Origin: an uncultured Oscillospiraceae bacterium
GTDB lineage: Bacteria > Bacillota > Clostridia > Oscillospirales > Ruminococcaceae
Reading direction: 5' to 3'
NCBI GenBank assembly: GCA_934513685.1
Contig: CAKSWY010000016.1
Span: 1-58,624, forward strand
Length of the DNA stretch: 58,624 nucleotides
In this document: piece after piece, positions 32,668-40,908 of the stretch
How positions within the stretch are numbered: position 1 is the stretch's first letter
Layout: the number at the start of each line of letters is the position of its first letter
Position numbers and translations under genes: made by a program
Notes under the pieces: generated by a model
Told to the model about the DNA's origin: nothing
Database searches by the model: none
What the model saw: the letters and a program-made list of their open reading frames with translations, nothing else

Positions 32668-33612
32668 TCAGCGTTCCGCGCGCATTTCACTGTGAAGAAA
32701 ATCATCGTAGGTCAGGCGAATGCCATCTTCCAGCTCCGTTTTGTAATGCCAGCCCAGTTTTTCCAGCTTGCTCACATCCAAAAGCTTGCGGGGGGTGCCG
32801 TCCGGCTTTGTGGGGTCCCATTCAATCGTTCCAGTGTACCCCACAACCTTGGCCACCAGTTCCGTCAATTCCTTGATGGTCAGCTCTTTGCCAGTACCCA
32901 GGTTCACGGTCTCATTGCCTGAGTAGTGGTTCATTAGGTACACACAGGCATCGGCCAGATCGTCCACATACAAAAACTCACGCAGCGGCGCGCCCGTTCC
33001 CCAGCAGGTCACCGTCTTTGCACCGCTCACTTTTGCCTCATGGAAACGCCGGATCAGGGCGGGCAGCACATGGCTGTGCTCCGGGTGGTAGTTGTCGTTC
33101 GGACCATAGAGGTTGGTCGGCATCACACTGATGTAATCGGTTCCGTACTGGCGGTTCAGATACTCGCAGTATTTCAGGCCACTGATCTTCGCCAACGCAT
33201 AAGCCTCGTTGGTCTTTTCCAGGCTGCTGGTCAGCAGGCAGCTCTCCGGCATAGGCTGCGGTGCCATGCGGGGATAAATGCAGCTTGAGCCAAGGAACAT
33301 GAGCTTTTTCACGCCATGGTCAAACGCTGCCTTGATGACATTCATTTCCAGGATCATGTTGTCATACATGAAGTCGGCCGGGTGCTTGTCATTGGCCAGA
33401 ATGCCGCCCACTTTCGCCGCGGCCAGAAACACGTATTCCGGCTGCTCCTTCTCAAAAAATGCTTCCACCAGATCCTGACGGCGCAAGTCCAGCTCCTTGC
33501 TGGTGCGCTTCACCAGATTGTGATAGCCCTGGCTCTCCAGCGCCCGGCAAATGGCGCTTCCCACCATGCCTCGATGACCCGCCACATAAATTTTCGCATT
33601 CTTTTCCATCAT
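32668..33612 (-). CDS. fcl: GDP-L-fucose synthase
   Basis: A 314-residue short-chain dehydrogenase/epimerase-reductase. The NADP-binding VAGHRGMVGSAI is at the N-terminus, the catalytic Tyr and Lys lie in EAYALAKISGLKYCE, and SSCIYP and GTGAPLREFLYVDDLA are typical of WcaG/Fcl. It converts the GDP-4-keto-6-deoxymannose made by Gmd into GDP-L-fucose. The first of two adjacent ATGs (33612) fits the GAGG ribosome site best. Confidence 0.95.
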   Translation of the reverse strand: MMEKNAKIYVAGHRGMVGSAICRALESQGYHNLVKRTSKELDLRRQDLVEAFFEKEQPEYVFLAAAKVGGILANDKHPADFMYDNMILEMNVIKAAFDHGVKKLMFLGSSCIYPRMAPQPMPESCLLTSSLEKTNEAYALAKISGLKYCEYLNRQYGTDYISVMPTNLYGPNDNYHPEHSHVLPALIRRFHEAKVSGAKTVTCWGTGAPLREFLYVDDLADACVYLMNHYSGNETVNLGTGKELTIKELTELVAKVVGYTGTIEWDPTKPDGTPRKLLDVSKLEKLGWHYKTELEDGIRLTYDDFLHSEMRAER

Positions 33613-33678
33613 AATTTTCGCCTCTGAATGACTGTATCCATTCAAATCAAACTCAATCGTTCTCACTGTCCGCTCGGG

Positions 33679-34722
33679 TTACTGCTGCGCGGCCTTTTCC
33701 GCCTGTGCCAGCTTCCGGTCGTGCTCTGCCATAATCTTCGCCAGCTGCTCGTAGCTGGTCTTGCGGGGGTTCCAGCCCAGCACCGTGCGGGCCTTTGTGG
33801 GGTCACCCCACAAATTGACCACATCGGTGGGCCGGAAGAAATCCGGGCTGACCTCCACCAGAACCTTGCCGGTGGCTTTGTCGATGCCCTTCTCTTCCAA
33901 TCCGGTTCCCTGCCACTCCAGCTCAATGCCGTTGTAATGGAAGGCCAACTGCGTAAACTCCCGAACCGAATGCTGCTCGCCGGTCGCAATCACGAAGTCG
34001 TCCGGCTCATCCTGCTGCAGCATCAGCCACATACATTCCACATAGTCCTTCGCATAGCCCCAATCGCGCAGGCTGTCCAGATTGCCCAGATACAGCTTCT
34101 CCTGCAGGCCGCAGGCAATGCGTGCAGCCGCCAGCGTGATTTTGCGGGTAACAAAATTTTCGCCCCGCCGCTCCGACTCGTGATTGAACAAAATGCCATT
34201 GCAGGCATAAATGCCGTATGCTTCGCGGTATTCCTTTACGATCCAGTAGCCATACTGCTTGGCAACCGCATAGGGGCTGTACGGATGGAAGGGCGTAGTC
34301 TCCCGCTGCGGGCACTCCTCCACCTTGCCGAACAGTTCACTGGTGGAAGCCTGGTACACCCGGCAGGTCTTTTCCAGCCCCAGAATGTGAACTGCCTCCA
34401 GAATGCGCAGCACGCCCAGGGCGTCCACATCGCCCGCGTATTCCGGGGCGTCAAAACTCACCTGAACATGGCTCTGGGCGGCAAGATTGTAAATTTCATC
34501 CGGCCGCACTGCACTGACAATTCGGATAATGCTGGAAGAATCCGCCATGTCGCCGCCGTGCAGCGTAATGCGTCCCGCGCGGATCAGGTGGTCAATGCGC
34601 TGGGTATTGCTCACCGAAGCACGGCGTACAATGCCGTGTACTTCGTATCCTTTTTCCAGCAAAAACTCTGCCAGATAGCTGCCATCCTGCCCGGTAATGC
34701 CGGTGATGAGTGCTTTTTTCAT
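33679..34722 (-). CDS. gmd: GDP-mannose 4,6-dehydratase
   Basis: A 347-residue SDR enzyme: ALITGITGQDGSYLAEFLL binds NADP, and YAVAKQYGYWIVKEYR holds the catalytic Tyr/Lys. It makes GDP-4-keto-6-deoxymannose from GDP-mannose. It is the first gene of the five-gene unit, after a clear promoter and GGGAGG ribosome site. Confidence 0.96.
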   Translation of the reverse strand: MKKALITGITGQDGSYLAEFLLEKGYEVHGIVRRASVSNTQRIDHLIRAGRITLHGGDMADSSSIIRIVSAVRPDEIYNLAAQSHVQVSFDAPEYAGDVDALGVLRILEAVHILGLEKTCRVYQASTSELFGKVEECPQRETTPFHPYSPYAVAKQYGYWIVKEYREAYGIYACNGILFNHESERRGENFVTRKITLAAARIACGLQEKLYLGNLDSLRDWGYAKDYVECMWLMLQQDEPDDFVIATGEQHSVREFTQLAFHYNGIELEWQGTGLEEKGIDKATGKVLVEVSPDFFRPTDVVNLWGDPTKARTVLGWNPRKTSYEQLAKIMAEHDRKLAQAEKAAQQ

Positions 34723-34820
34723 TGCTGCCTCCCAAATGCCGAGGAAAAATCATCCATCGCCCCGGCTGTATTTTCAAAAAACAATTGCAGAATCTTGCTC
34801 TTTTTTTCTGCTTTGTAATC

Positions 34821-34849
34821 AGTATAATTGGTTTTCCATTCAGATGCAA
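34821..34849 (-). promoter_or_regulatory. Sigma-A promoter of the gmd operon
   Basis: TTGCAT (34844-34849), 17-base spacer, TATACT (34821-34826). The transcript has a leader of about 90 bases before gmd. Confidence 0.65.
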
Positions 34850-34862
34850 CCCGACGGCCCCA

Positions 34863-35450
34863 TTACCGGCGCCGACGACCGCCCTGCCCCGCCAGCGCAA
34901 GGCCAAAGGCACCGCCGCACAGGCCGCCCAAAATGTGCGCAAAGTGGGACACGTTGTCCGCCAGCGTCATGCCACTGACAAATTCGCTTCCGATGTACAA
35001 GGCCGCCACAACCACCAGTGTGAGGGGAATCTCCCCTTTTTTAAAATTTGTGGCCGAGCTGAGCACGATCATCATATAAACAATGCCGCTGGCCCCCAAC
35101 AGGCCGGTCGAAGGGAACAGCACAACCTGCATTACGCCGGTAATCAGTGCCGTAACCGCCATCATTCCCACCAGGCGCTTTGTGCCGTATTTTTCCTCCA
35201 CTCCGGGGCCGAGCATCAGAATGTACAGGAAGTTACCGGAGAAGTGCGAAAAGTCCGCGTGCCCAAATACATGGCTGACCAGCCGCAGGTAGGTCAGCGG
35301 GTCCGTCGGGCTGCCGCGGTATACCATAAAAAAGCGATAGGTGCTCTGATTGTTCGTCAGCTGCCCTAACAGCAAAACTGTAAACGAAAGCAATGCAAAC
35401 GTCAACACGGCCGGTGCATTGTAAACAATGCGGTACTTCAGTTTTTTCAT
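34863..35450 (-). CDS. Rhomboid family intramembrane serine protease
   Basis: A 195-residue polytopic membrane protein with the rhomboid catalytic serine in LLGASGIVYM and the catalytic histidine in VSHFAHILGGLCGG, plus a conserved HVFGHADFSHFSGN loop. It would cleave membrane-protein substrates within the bilayer; substrates are unknown. The start at 35450 follows AAGGAAA. In-frame sequence upstream overlaps the tRNA genes and is rejected. Confidence 0.92.
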   Translation of the reverse strand: MKKLKYRIVYNAPAVLTFALLSFTVLLLGQLTNNQSTYRFFMVYRGSPTDPLTYLRLVSHVFGHADFSHFSGNFLYILMLGPGVEEKYGTKRLVGMMAVTALITGVMQVVLFPSTGLLGASGIVYMMIVLSSATNFKKGEIPLTLVVVAALYIGSEFVSGMTLADNVSHFAHILGGLCGGAFGLALAGQGGRRRR

Positions 35451-35494
35451 GATCGTTTCCTTCCCGGTTTTCAAGCGCTTCTGCGCAGACAAAC

Positions 35495-35540
35495 AAAAAA
35501 GTCGCGGCAAGCAAATGTTAAACATTGCTTGCCGCGACTC
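35495..35540 (-). terminator. Intrinsic terminator after the tRNA genes
   Basis: A near-perfect 19-base stem with core AGTCGCGGCAAGCAA, followed on the minus strand by TTTTTT. It separates the tRNA transcript from the rhomboid gene. Confidence 0.88.
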
Positions 35541-35542
35541 TG

Positions 35543-35617
35543 TGGAGGTGCTGACCAGATTTGAACTGGTGAATGAAGGTTTTGCAGACCTTTGCCTTAC
35601 CACTTGGCCACAGCACC
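35543..35617 (-). tRNA. tRNA-Cys (GCA)
   Basis: A 75-base cloverleaf including an encoded CCA. The acceptor GGTGCTG/CAGCACC is followed by TCCA. The anticodon loop CTGCAAA gives GCA (cysteine), and the T arm reads GGTTC-like ACCAGTTCAAATCTGGT. It lies three bases after tRNA-Gly. Confidence 0.95.
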
Positions 35618-35620
35618 ATA

Positions 35621-35696
35621 TGGAGCGGCTTACGAGGCTCGAACTCGCTACCTCCACCTTGGCAAGGTGGCGCTCTACCAGATGAGCTAAAGCCGC
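35621..35696 (-). tRNA. tRNA-Gly (GCC)
   Basis: A 76-base cloverleaf with encoded CCA: acceptor GCGGCTT/AAGCCGC, D arm with AGCTCATCTGGTAGAGC, anticodon stem-loop CCACC-TTGCCAA-GGTGG giving GCC (glycine), T arm GCGAGTTCGAGCCTCGT. It is transcribed first in the pair. Confidence 0.96.
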
Positions 35697-35836
35697 AGAA
35701 AAATGGATTTGCGTCTCACTTTTCTGTGAACCGCTGCCAAACAGCCCTTTTGGACAATCGCTCTTGCAAGCTTTCGAAAACCGTTTCTCAGCTCCGCGCC
35801 GCTTTGTTTTTGTCTCAGTGCCCTTGGCGTGATATT

Positions 35837-35865
35837 ATAATACCACCGGTTTTGGAGTTTGTAAA
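35837..35865 (-). promoter_or_regulatory. Sigma-A promoter of the tRNA pair
   Basis: TTTACA (35860-35865), 17 bases, TATTAT (35837-35842) with an extended TGG before it. It lies 140 bases upstream of tRNA-Gly. Confidence 0.55.
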
Positions 35866-36088
35866 GCCTTTTTTCAAAAAAATCGGTAGATTTTCTCTTG
35901 TTTGTAAAATGCGTCTCCGTTTTATCCCCAATCGGCAGATTTTCTGTGCCATATTTCCATGTTTTTCCGGTTTGCACACATATCCTCCGCTTGATTCCCG
36001 CCTTCTTCTTTCAAGATAGAGAATTATCGCATGAGATATTCCGCATTCACTGCGGTCATTCCCCCATTTGAACAAGCAGCTTCTCTGC

Positions 36089-36160
36089 AAAAAAGCGGCG
36101 GAAACCCAAACCAGGCTTCAGGATCTCCCCCTTTTGCCCCATTCGGTATTTCCGCCGCTT
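36089..36160 (-). terminator. Long-loop hairpin after the DnaI-like gene
   Basis: AAGCGGCGGAAA (36093-36104) pairs perfectly with TTTCCGCCGCTT (36149-36160) across a 44-base loop; on the minus strand a run of six T follows. It probably ends dnaD-dnaI transcription, but the loop is unusually long for a simple terminator. Confidence 0.6.
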
Positions 36161-36168
36161 GGTTTGTG

Positions 36169-36202
36169 TGCAGCACTGCGGCTGCATTTTGTTTTTGTTT
36201 TT
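36169..36202 (+). terminator. Terminator-like hairpin on the plus strand without an upstream gene
   Basis: TGCAGC-ACTGCG-GCTGCA followed by TTTTGTTTTTGTTTTT. No plus-strand coding gene lies within 10 kb upstream. The rest of 35866-36088 shows no gene. Confidence 0.45.
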
Positions 36203-36217
36203 ATCGTCGACCTCGGT

Positions 36218-37189
36218 TCAGCTGTTCTTCAAATGGCGGATGTCCTCCCCCACAAACAAAATCGGTTCACAGCTTCCACCCAATCGGCTGGCGATCTTTT
36301 CCGTATAACGCTTCTCAAACAGGGTACCATCTACAATGTTCGAGGTGTAAATGGTCGGCTGCCCCGCGCTCAGCCGGGTGTTGACCAGCGTATAAAAGCA
36401 GCTGAGCATATAGCTGGTGGCATACTCCGTGCCCAGATCATCCAGAATCAGGAGGTCTGCCCCTAAAACGGCTTCCATCATCGTGTCGCCGTCTTCAAAG
36501 CGTGTTTTCTCCAAATGGCCGAACAACTCCTGTGAGCTGATGTAAATCACATCGTAGCCGCGCTCCAGCACAATGCCGGCAATGGCGAGGGCCGCGTGGG
36601 TTTTCCCAAGGCCTGCATTTCCGGTAATGAGCAGATTGCTGCTTTTCATGTCAAAGCTCTCTGCGTATTCCCGCAGTGCCCCGATCACCTGCTTCATGTA
36701 TTCCCGCACCGACATCCCGCACTCCGGGTCGTACCGATCCGGATACAAAGACAGGTCCATCGCGTCAAAGCTGGAGATATTCAGCGCCGAGGCCGCATTG
36801 ATCTCCTGTCGGCGCAATTCCCGGCTCAACCGCAAAACGCAGCTGCACACCTTTCCATCGTGCACGCCGGTATCCCGGCATTTGGGGCAGGCGTAGCGCG
36901 GCCCCAGGGCCGCTGAGGCGTAGCCGTTGGCTTTTAAAAGCTCCTCCCGTCTGGTACGAGCCTGCTGCTGCCGCTGTTTTGCCTGAGCCAACGCTTCGGC
37001 ATTGGCCCCTTTTGCCGCCAGCTGCGCACGCTCAAACCCAAGCCGGGTGATCTCATCTTCGCAGGCCCGCAGCTCCGGGATGGCCTGATACGCCTGCTCG
37101 CTCACCTGCTGGGCCAGAGTCACGGCCTGCTGGCGGCGGGCCGCCACCTGGCGCTGTGCCTCCCGAAACAGTTCCTCTCTGCTGTGCAT
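36218..37189 (-). CDS. DnaI/DnaC-type replicative helicase loader (AAA+ ATPase)
   Basis: A 323-residue protein: a helical N-terminal part rich in Ala/Arg/Gln, a zinc-binding segment CPKCRDTGVHDGKVCSC near residue 100, and an AAA+ domain with Walker A GNAGLGKTH, Walker B LLILDDLG and a sensor TSN. It should load the replicative helicase with DnaD, encoded three bases upstream, at origins or stalled forks. A related phage-type DnaC is less likely in this context. Confidence 0.92.
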   Translation of the reverse strand: MHSREELFREAQRQVAARRQQAVTLAQQVSEQAYQAIPELRACEDEITRLGFERAQLAAKGANAEALAQAKQRQQQARTRREELLKANGYASAALGPRYACPKCRDTGVHDGKVCSCVLRLSRELRRQEINAASALNISSFDAMDLSLYPDRYDPECGMSVREYMKQVIGALREYAESFDMKSSNLLITGNAGLGKTHAALAIAGIVLERGYDVIYISSQELFGHLEKTRFEDGDTMMEAVLGADLLILDDLGTEYATSYMLSCFYTLVNTRLSAGQPTIYTSNIVDGTLFEKRYTEKIASRLGGSCEPILFVGEDIRHLKNS

Positions 37190-37192
37190 GGC

Positions 37193-38095
37193 TTAATCCT
37201 CCCGTTTCAGCCGCAGTGGGCGACCGGTGTTCCGCTTCAAGATGTCATGGCCGGACGGCACGGCACGGTCCACCCGCAGGCTGCCGCTCTCCGGTGCATC
37301 CAGCGTGCCGCTGCCGCGCACCTGCGCCACCGTTTGCAGCCCTCGCCCATGCCAGGATTTCAGAATGCCGTTCACGTAGCGAACCTCTTCTTTTCCGTTC
37401 GCCTGAAGGATGGCCTCGGCCACCATGGTGTCATCAAAGTTCATTTCCTCGTACCAGCGGCGGATGCAGCGCCGGTCGGCCAGATTCAGGTCCTTGACCG
37501 GCATATGCAGAAGTTCCGCCACCCGGCTCTCCCGCTGGCTGCGCAGCTGCAAAAGCTTCAGATACCGCTCCGCGTCCTCTCCGCTTTCCACACCGGCCAG
37601 CCGCCATTCCCGCAATTCCCGGTCCAGCGCGGCCACTGTGTGCTTATCCTGCGTTGCAATGTGCGCCGCACACAGCAGAATGACCTCCACCGAAAATTCT
37701 TCCTGCAGATACAGCCCTACCAGACGCTGCATATCCCGATGACTCAGCGTCCGGCCCAGATACATCTGCGTTTCCGTCGTCAGCATTGACACCATCGGGT
37801 CACGCAGTGTGCTCAAATCGATCTGCGGCCGTTCGGCTGGCTCCGCCAACGGCGCCTGCGGGGCACGGTCTGCCTCCAGAAGGCCAGCACCTGCCCACCA
37901 TCTCAATGCATTTTCTGCGGTACGGACACTTTTCAAGCCAAGCGCATGAGCAATTTCTCGGGGGTCTGTCACACCGGTGGACAGGATGTACAGGGCCACC
38001 CGAATGGTGCTCTCATCCGCACGGCTCAAATTGGCGAACACCAACTGAGGCACTGCAATGGAGTCTCCATTCTGCGGGCAAAGATGATAGGTCAC
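37193..38095 (-). CDS. dnaD: DnaD-domain replication initiation protein
   Basis: A 300-residue protein with an N-terminal winged-helix domain (FANLSRADESTIRVALYIL, PREIAHALGLKSVRTAENALRWW) and two C-terminal DnaD modules (RWYEEMNFDDTMVAEAILQANGK then YVNGILKSWHGRGL). It acts in primosome assembly. The start is a GTG at 38095 with AAAGGAGG in front; in-frame sequence upstream lacks a better start. Confidence 0.88.
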   Translation of the reverse strand: MTYHLCPQNGDSIAVPQLVFANLSRADESTIRVALYILSTGVTDPREIAHALGLKSVRTAENALRWWAGAGLLEADRAPQAPLAEPAERPQIDLSTLRDPMVSMLTTETQMYLGRTLSHRDMQRLVGLYLQEEFSVEVILLCAAHIATQDKHTVAALDRELREWRLAGVESGEDAERYLKLLQLRSQRESRVAELLHMPVKDLNLADRRCIRRWYEEMNFDDTMVAEAILQANGKEEVRYVNGILKSWHGRGLQTVAQVRGSGTLDAPESGSLRVDRAVPSGHDILKRNTGRPLRLKRED

Positions 38096-38240
38096 GGCAC
38101 ACAGCCTCCTTTCTGATGCAGACGCCTGCGGCCCCCGCGGGAAGCTGCACCTGGAATGGGAAAGCTTCCCCGCCCAGGGCAGCCCCTGCGAGGGCCGCAA
38201 TATGCCTGGTAATTGGTTTTAGTCTCTTGCCGGTGGGCGA

Positions 38241-39188
38241 TCAGCGGCCAATGGCCTCATGCACCCGCTGGGCAATGTGCTCGGCCGTCAGGCCGTATAC
38301 CTTCAGCAGCTCTTCGGCAGGGCCGGACTGGCCGAACTCGTCCATCACGGCCACAGGCAGCACACGGCAGCCTGCACCGTTGACCAGCAGCGACTCGCAC
38401 ACCGCGCTGTACAAACCGCCGATGACGCTGTGCTCTTCCGCGGTCACAATGGCGCCGGTTTCGTTGGCTGCCTTGCAGGCTGCCTCCACGTCCATGGGCT
38501 TCAGGGTGTGGAAGTTCAGCACACGCACATGAATGCCCTCGGCAGCCAGCATATCGGCGGCCTCCAGAGCACGGGCAACCATCAGGCCGGTGGCCGCGAT
38601 GGTTGCATCGGTGCCTTCCCGCAGGGTCACGGCCTTGCCGATCTCAAATCTATAGGTAGCGGGGTCGTTGATAACAGGCACCGCCAGCCGGCCCAGACGC
38701 ATATACACAGGACCAACATACTCGGCGGCAGCACGCAGGGCCAGAGCCGTCTCGGTGTCGTCCGCAGGGTTCAGCACCACCATGCCGGGGATGGTGCGCA
38801 TCAGGGCCAGATCCTCATTGCACTGATGGGTCGCACCGTCCTCGCCCACAGAAACGCCTGCATGGGTCGCGCAGATTTTCACGTTCAGGTGAGGATAGCC
38901 AACCGAGTTGCGAATCTGCTCAAAGGCACGGCCGGCAGCAAACATCGCAAAGCTGGAAGCAAACGGTACCATGCCCGCCGCGGCCAGACCGGCCGCGATG
39001 CCGATCATGTCAGCCTCGGCAATGCCGCAGTCAAAGTGGCGCTCGGGAAAAGCTTTCTTGAACACACCGGTCTTGGTGGATTCCGCCAAGTCTGCATCCA
39101 GCACCACAATCTTATCGTTTTCTTTGCCCAGCTCAACCAGGGTGCGGCCATAGCTTTCGCGGGTCGCAATCTTCTTTACATCCGACAT
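38241..39188 (-). CDS. Transketolase, C-terminal subunit
   Basis: A 315-residue protein covering the pyrimidine-binding and C-terminal transketolase domains (GIAEADMIGIAAGLAAAGMVPFASSF, ATHAGVSVGEDGATHQ). With the N-terminal subunit it forms a ThDP enzyme of the non-oxidative pentose phosphate pathway. Split transketolases are frequent in Clostridia and archaea. It starts two bases after the N-terminal subunit gene. Confidence 0.94.
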   Translation of the reverse strand: MSDVKKIATRESYGRTLVELGKENDKIVVLDADLAESTKTGVFKKAFPERHFDCGIAEADMIGIAAGLAAAGMVPFASSFAMFAAGRAFEQIRNSVGYPHLNVKICATHAGVSVGEDGATHQCNEDLALMRTIPGMVVLNPADDTETALALRAAAEYVGPVYMRLGRLAVPVINDPATYRFEIGKAVTLREGTDATIAATGLMVARALEAADMLAAEGIHVRVLNFHTLKPMDVEAACKAANETGAIVTAEEHSVIGGLYSAVCESLLVNGAGCRVLPVAVMDEFGQSGPAEELLKVYGLTAEHIAQRVHEAIGR

Positions 39189-39190
39189 TT

Positions 39191-40033
39191 TCAGCCCTCC
39201 ATGGCAGCTTCGGCCGCCTTCAGTTCTGCCATTGCCTGCTCATACTGCTCCTGGCTGGGCGCCTTGCCATGCCAACCGGCCTGGTCTTCCATAAAGGAAA
39301 CGCCCTTGCCCTTCACCGACTTCTGGATAATGACCGCAGGCTTGCCCTGTACGGCCGTAGCCGCAGTAAAGGCTGCATCCAGGCTGTCAAAGTCATGGGC
39401 ATCCGCAGTGAACACTTCCCAGCCAAAGGCACGGAACTTCTCGTCGATGGGATACACCGAGCACACATCCGACACACGGCCGTCGATCTGCAGGTTGTTG
39501 TTGTCCACAACCGCCACCAGGTTGTCCAGCTTGTGATGGGCCGCAAACATGGCAGCCTCCCAAACCTGGCCTTCCTCGATCTCGCCGTCGCCCAGAATGG
39601 TGAACACGCGCCAATCGGCCTTTTTCAGCTTTCCGGCCAGTGCGATGCCGCAGGCGGCCGAAATGCCCTGGCCCAGCGAACCGGAGCTCATATCCACACC
39701 GGGAATGTGCTTCATATCCGGGTGGCCCTGAAGCATGGCGCCCACATGACGCAGGCTCTTCAGTTCACTCTTGTCAAAATAGCCCTTCTCGGCCAGAACC
39801 GAGTACAGAGCCGGGCAGCAATGGCCCTTGGACAGAACCAGTCGGTCCCGATCTTCCCACTTCGGGTTGGCCGGGTCCACCTTCATCTCATTGTAGTACA
39901 GGTAGGTCAGGGTATCCGCAATGGAAAGCGAGCCGCCGGGATGGCCGGACTTCGCATGATATACCCCTTCGATCACGCCCTGACGGACATGATTCGCAAT
40001 GCGCTGAAGCTGCACTTTTTTAGTCGTTTCCAT
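39191..40033 (-). CDS. Transketolase, N-terminal subunit
   Basis: A 280-residue protein with the ThDP diphosphate-binding domain: HAKSGHPGGSLSIAD near the start, LGQGISAACGIALAGKL, and GDGEIEEGQVWEAAMFAAHHKLDNLVAVVDNNN with the metal-binding GDG...N motif. The start at 40033 follows CAGGAGAGG. It pairs with the adjacent C-terminal subunit. Confidence 0.95.
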   Translation of the reverse strand: METTKKVQLQRIANHVRQGVIEGVYHAKSGHPGGSLSIADTLTYLYYNEMKVDPANPKWEDRDRLVLSKGHCCPALYSVLAEKGYFDKSELKSLRHVGAMLQGHPDMKHIPGVDMSSGSLGQGISAACGIALAGKLKKADWRVFTILGDGEIEEGQVWEAAMFAAHHKLDNLVAVVDNNNLQIDGRVSDVCSVYPIDEKFRAFGWEVFTADAHDFDSLDAAFTAATAVQGKPAVIIQKSVKGKGVSFMEDQAGWHGKAPSQEQYEQAMAELKAAEAAMEG

Positions 40034-40098
40034 GTTCCCTCTCCTGTTAATATTCTCGCGTTTATGCGATTTCTCTGCCTTTACGGCCTGATGAGCCG

Positions 40099-40908
40099 TT
40101 ATTTCAGCAGCGAGTACAAATATTCACCGACCCCGCCGTCACGGCTGGGCCAAAGGATTTTTGCGGCACGGTACCGCACCTCATCCGCGGCATCCGCAAC
40201 CGCTAGACTCTTTCCGGCCAGTTCCATAACCGGAAGATCCTCCTTGTCGGACGCAATAAACACGGCGTCCTCCGGCGGCACCTTCTGCAGGGCGCACAGC
40301 CGCAAAAACGCCGCCTGCGGAGTGGCCTCTTCCCGGCTCATCACCAGGCACCCGGGCCGAATGCTGTGCAGGGCACAGCCCACATAGCTTCGCTCGCTCA
40401 GGTAAGCTTCCAGCTGAGCAACAGCTGCCGTACTTCCGTGGAAGCGCACCTGCACCCAAGGGGCGCTGATGTCCTCCAACTCTGCCATTATACAGCCAAT
40501 CGACTCTTCACGCAAGTGGGCATGCAGATAAGGATTTCCTCTGGGCACATACACTTTTCCGTTTGCGTGGATGATCTGGGCCGAAATCTCCGGGAATTGA
40601 TCCAATGCGTCCCGCACGGCTGCCCGTGCGGCCCCTTCTTCCAGCCGGGCCGCATAGGTTACAAGGCCGCTGGCCGGGGAATACACCAGGCTGCCGCCGC
40701 AGCAGGCGCTGGGCCCGATCCGGTTTTTCCCCGGGAACAGTGCCTCCAATCCCTGCGGCGTGCGGTAGGTCAATGCCGAAAACTGCCCGCCCATGGCGCA
40801 GTACAGCCGAATGGTCAGCTCATCGCAAGCCAGCAGCCTGCCGTGCTGCCCCAGCAGTGCTCCGTCCACAGAACACACTACAAGCGGCAGTTCTTTGTTT
40901 TGGCTCAT
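40099..40908 (-). CDS. Cof-type HAD-superfamily protein lacking the catalytic Asp
   Basis: A 269-residue protein with the layout of Cof/YbiV HAD phosphatases (motif I at the N-terminus, large cap, C-terminal motif IV). Motif I reads C-S13-V-D15-G, so the nucleophilic aspartate of DxDG is replaced by serine. Motif IV keeps acidic residues (S220-D221-K-E-D224) but not the usual GDxxND. Phosphatase chemistry is therefore doubtful; a binding or regulatory role is possible. Its ATG overlaps the rluD stop (ATGA), so it is translationally coupled to a pseudouridine synthase and lspA. The frame is intact and codon use is like its neighbours, which argues against a pseudogene. Confidence 0.75.
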   Translation of the reverse strand: MSQNKELPLVVCSVDGALLGQHGRLLACDELTIRLYCAMGGQFSALTYRTPQGLEALFPGKNRIGPSACCGGSLVYSPASGLVTYAARLEEGAARAAVRDALDQFPEISAQIIHANGKVYVPRGNPYLHAHLREESIGCIMAELEDISAPWVQVRFHGSTAAVAQLEAYLSERSYVGCALHSIRPGCLVMSREEATPQAAFLRLCALQKVPPEDAVFIASDKEDLPVMELAGKSLAVADAADEVRYRAAKILWPSRDGGVGEYLYSLLK

